64,000 bases of DNA. It comes from Allacma fusca (Eukaryota > Arthropoda > Collembola > Symphypleona > Sminthuridae). The translations under genes and the position numbers were made by a program. Location of the stretch: assembly GCA_947179485.1 (NCBI GenBank), contig OX359245.1, positions 9,591,001 through 9,655,000 of the forward strand. Direction: 5' to 3'. The notes under the pieces were generated by a model, which was not told the DNA's origin, searched no databases, and saw nothing but the letters and a program-made list of their open reading frames with translations. Each line of letters begins with the position of its first letter. The first letter of the stretch is position 1. This document shows positions 59,975 to 64,000 of the stretch, in pieces.

Positions 59975-61300
59975 ACCGGGGTATAAATTTATCATAAGCG
60001 TTTCTTGACTTTCAGTTGTAGGTCAAGAAATTTGATAAATCCCGAAAATCAAATTTTAGTTTAATTTAGATGTTTTTAAATTACTGATTGAAAATTTTTG
60101 ACGTGAAATATTTTTTCGCCTAGAACGAATCATTTGATACCTGTGACTGCGTCGCAGAAAAAATTATTTGATGACGATAAAATAAATATTTAAAAAAAAT
60201 CATTCTGACCGTATAAAATTTCGAAAAACGGATATTGGGTGACTTTAAACTCAAAAAATGTCAATAACTGTTGAATGAGATGCTATGTTTTGATAATTGA
60301 TATCTCATGGAAAAGTGACTTACATGCCTTACAATCTAAAATATTGCCATACGAAATTTGCCAATTCTAGTAGAAAACTTGATGAAATATTCAATTTCAT
60401 TAAATTTTAAAAGTCAAGTTTCAATATTCTATTTCGTCAAGAAAGAATTATGTGAGACTTTTTAAAAACGTTGTCAAACAAAATTCAAAAATCAAATTCA
60501 TGGTCACTGGTCTTCAGAATTTTGAAAAAATACAGGGGAGCGGTTATAAATTTTGAAAAACCGCTGTACATTTTCACCTTGATATCAGGTGAAAAATTCT
60601 CCTTACAAAGAAATTTAATTGATTTTATCCCTAAAATAATTTTGACTGAAATTTCTTAATCCTAATAGAAATTTGGAAAAGGCAATGAAATGATTTTGAA
60701 TTTGATTGACATGATTTTTGGTTCTACCAAAATGCCACGTTTTTTGTTGAGAGTAAATCATCGGTGAGAAGGCCGCCCTGAGAGTGCTTGTGTTCAAGTA
60801 AAAGCTCATTTTCGAAGAAAATTGACAGATATTCAAAAACGTATTCCCAGAATCTGAACGTGTTAATTTTGTTATTTAGTTTTAAAAGCCTCATTTTTTA
60901 TAACACTATAAAACTATGATCACCCTCAGGGTAGATGTGTTTAGTTAAGTGCTAATTTTGTAAGCTTCAAGTAAAAGAATACAGACAAGCCTAACTGAAG
61001 TAATTCTAATAGAATAACTGTCATTGGAAGCTTTGGGGGTGCTCAAATTTTAAGCAAAAATCAGTAATTTTGATTTAAAGTTCTGAGCATGAAATGAACA
61101 ACAATGAACGTTTTTTAAACTAATTTGATGTTCATAATCAGAAGAATCCGAAAATCAGTGGACGCGTTCTTTTGAAGCAGAAAATTAGTTTTGCAGGAGG
61201 AATAAATTCCAAATTGGGACAGAAATTATTTACCAACTATTCAAGTTTGATTAAAACAAAAAGCCAACTTCCAGGCACTGGTTTGGCTGTAATAATTGAA
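59975..61300 (+). repeat. Module L/B/E copies
   Basis: The box position at 59975 has lost GGCGTG, but the sequence after it (TTGACTTTCAGTTGTAGGTC) matches 42915. Then follow GGGTGACTTTAAACTC (empty site for the 43434 insertion), TCTGACCGTATAAAATTTCG, module B at 60724-60756 and module E at 61085-61290 (GTGGACGCGTTCTTTTGAAG, AAATTATTTACCAACTATTC). Confidence 0.6.
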
Positions 61301-64000
61301 ATAATTTCGGTAAAACAAAAAATAAATTTTTTTCTAAAAGCAGTTTATTCTTACACAATCGCTATCGTCATTTTCCCCTAAATATAACATTTTGCTTAGC
61401 GTTAAAATATACCATTTTCTCAATTACCTTGCGATTCATGGTAAATAATATTTCAAGAGGCTTGTAAAGTCCCCATTTATTTCAACCTTCACTGAGGGGT
61501 ACTCAACCTCTCTGTCTCTTTGTTCAATTTGTTTCATTGGGTAATAAAAAAATGGACCTGGCAATTACTAAAATTTGGAAACAATTTTATTAATGCTATT
61601 TAAATTTTCAAAATAGGTAAAAGATCTGGTGCAGGTGCGGGGCTTAAATTGATATAGGATAGTCAAAGGATACAAGATTTCAAATCTTACCTGGTAGTCT
61701 CGCGTTTGATGATTTCTCATTTCCATCTTACCAAGTTAAATTTCCTTTATCACTGGTATTCATTTTTCCCTCATACACTATTTTGTGTGCTGAAATTTTT
61801 GACAAATACTAACGGGATATTTTTACTATTTAAAAAAAAATTATAATGCCAGCAAACAAGGAGTATATCGTCACTGAATAGGTAAAATACTACATTTGCG
61901 TATGCTTTTGTACACAACTCAGACCGTTCAGCGACGATATTTATTTAACTATATTTTACTGGAGCATGCTTATTTACTACACAATTTTAATTACACTGGT
62001 ATGGTTTGTGTCCGGAAATCATGTCAGGATTATTTGTAAAAAAATGATATCCTGATCGAATCATTGTCACCTGGCTGGTTCATGGCTTACGTAGCGCGAA
62101 AAATGAGCAAGGCTGTCTGAAAGTCACAATTAATAAAACATCCTTCCATAAATAATTTCTCATTTTTTTTATTGTATTTGACACTTCGCGAATTCTGATT
62201 GGATTTTAATTTAAAAGTTGTTCACCAGAATGACTAATTAGAACTTGAATGTCCCAACTTCTACAAAATGCTTTTCAGATGTTGCTTATTACTTTTAAAA
62301 AGTTTTAAGTTTGTATCGTCTGTCATTAGCTGTAGCAAATTTGTGACACTGTAGGATATGTGGAAACGAGAAATATTAGAAGTGGCGTAGAATTTAAATG
62401 CTTAAAAGCTCTGAATTCCCAGCATGGGATTACCAGATCATTCAGTGAAGTGGTTGACCTGAAATTCAGGTCCGGAAATTTTAACTCATTTTTAAAATTG
62501 GATTTTAAAAACTCAAACGACAATTTCCAATTTAAATGGCATTTTTTTGCATCTTTTTTGCAGCACGCATTTTGTTTAATTTAAATGTACAGGGTGGCCA
62601 TCATCATTTGCTCCTAGCCAGCATGAAGAAGTGAAAACTGGTTCATTCCCAAAGTTTGTAATAAATTAAAACTCAGATTTTCTCAAATTTACTCCACTCA
62701 CCTGGGTCTAAAATTCGGGTCACGGAGGTCAAGATTAATGAGGTTTATGGAATGCCAACTTCTTCATTGTGTGTATTCTTGGGAAATTTGTTTCAGAAAA
62801 TGTTTTAACGCTCTCTTTTAGGACATTTTAAGTGATTGCTTGGGAGGTGTGCATCATCACAACATTATTGTTTTGCAAGAAAACTTTTCAAAATAGCAAA
62901 TAACCATAAGACACATTCTTGGGTGCTCCAGCCAGAAATTTTCGGAGGAATTTAACTACAAACACTGCGTTTGTAAGCAGCTTATTTTGAAAGCTATAGG
63001 AAAGATGTTAAAATCATTGGTTACATGGTCAAATTTAATTTTATAGCACAATCTGATTAACATGCCATGTAAAAACTGAAAGTTAGTTATAGTCATAAGT
63101 ATCTACTGAAAAATAATAAGGATTGCCTAAATAAATATAGTTTATTTACTTTTCCAGCTTTACCGATTTCTCCATAGCTTTTTCAAATTTATTACATACA
63201 TACTTGCATGGCTTTGAATTTTAGGTAAACTATTAATTAAAGATTTTCAATATTTATTTCAAGTTTTAGTGAGTCAATTGGTATACATAAGGCAATTAAT
63301 TATTTATCTTTTACCAGTAAAACTTGCGCTATTTCACTTAAAGGCTACAATTCTCCTCCAATAATATATTTAAGTTGCAGATTTTGCACATTCAGGCAGT
63401 AATTTTTCTCCATTAATCTTTTTCCGAGAGGATTACACTAAAACAGTAATTAAATTTTTTTGAAGACCTGCATTTTAAACTTGATGACATTCCAACTATG
63501 TCATCAGTGATGATCAAAATGAGACTCAAAAAATTCAAATAACGAAATCTCAGTCATAATTTGATGGGATTTGCAAAATCATTAATTTGTCGAAAAAAAA
63601 TTTCAAAACTCTTCCCACAAAACCAATTGTTCGGGGAATCAAAAATTGATTACCCCCTCTAGACCATGCTAGGAAGTTTAGTGGGAAATATCTAATTTTC
63701 CCATGATTTAGCAAATTAGGATTTAAATTTGTTTGCAAAACTCAAAAATTATAGTTTTAGGGGTTAAAAAAGGTGAATTATGAGTCAGGGTCGTGTTTAG
63801 AAAAACTTTTGAAAAGTTACAAATTTTTTACAGAAATTTTAGAATTTGTTTCAAAAAACTTCTTTGACTCTTTTGTAGGAAATTTAACTGTAGTTTGGAA
63901 GTGAGATTTTTCAGTTCGTACGTTAAGAATTTTGGCAGAATTTTGTAAGAACAGGAGAGACGATTTATTTTTAAATTAATCAAAAAATGCATCCGAATTA
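61301..64000 (+). repeat. Degenerate repeat field to the window end
   Basis: A variant box GAGGCTTGTAAAG is at 61457 and a box at 62383. Module D is at 62510-62790 (GACAATTTCCAATTTAAATG, GCAGCACGCATTTTGTTTAA, TCAGATTTTCTCAAATTTAC). Module C is at 63605-63880 (ACCAATTGTTCGGGG, CCCCTCTAGACCATG, GGAAATATCTAATTTTCCC, GTTTAGAAAAACTTTTGAAA). No gene or RNA gene is recognised. Confidence 0.55.

Noticed and set aside
1-64000. CRISPR array, bacterial operons, ribosome binding sites
   Set aside because: No regularly spaced identical repeats with unique spacers are present, and the sequence is clearly eukaryotic.
1-64000. tRNA or rRNA genes
   Set aside because: I saw no cloverleaf with intact A and B boxes and no conserved rRNA stretch; a dedicated scan was not possible here.

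Overview
The window looks like a strongly AT-rich stretch of an animal (probably arthropod-like invertebrate) chromosome. The reasons are one long non-LTR retrotransposon ORF, Tc1-like and hAT-like DNA transposon remains, exon-like pieces with GT..AG introns, and no bacterial-style gene packing. I cannot name the species. There is a 200-base assembly gap at 36186-36385.

Most of the sequence is a field of old, degenerate copies of a few long repeat modules (here called B, C, D, E, F, G, I, L and a short 'GGCGTG box'). They recur many times from 1 to 64000, almost always in the same (+) orientation and partly in the same order. This suggests an ancient array of multi-kilobase units that has been mutated, deleted and invaded by transposons. 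Several insertions can be dated relative to it because a paralogous unit elsewhere in the window shows the empty site.

Nested in this field is a set of short inverted-terminal-repeat elements. Several are made internally of one degenerate short word repeated many times, and each family has its own word (GGATA, CAAGTTCGGGT, GGGTAC, GATTCCAATT, GAACTGAA, AAAATAC, TTCAGGTA). Two have hAT-type 8-bp target duplications (16357-17203 and 40205-40804). A second class has TIRs of the type CCCGAGTAGAAAT and ACGT-rich ends (14355-16116, 43434-45057). A 169-bp-arm foldback element sits at 52767-53227.

From about 32.5 to 36.8 kb lies a non-LTR retrotransposon on the minus strand (endonuclease plus reverse transcriptase, uninterrupted frame running into the gap), followed across the gap by the right end of a Tc1-like transposon with an IR/DR-type terminus.

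The only candidate host genes are between 39.4 and 48.2 kb. The first, at 39460-40093, is a three-exon gene predicted to encode a small Cys-rich single-pass membrane protein, with an in-frame TAG just before the membrane segment. The second is a set of exon-like pieces at 40886-42272. The third is a three-exon fragment at 47502-48186. None matches a family I recognise, and all depend on splice signals read by eye.
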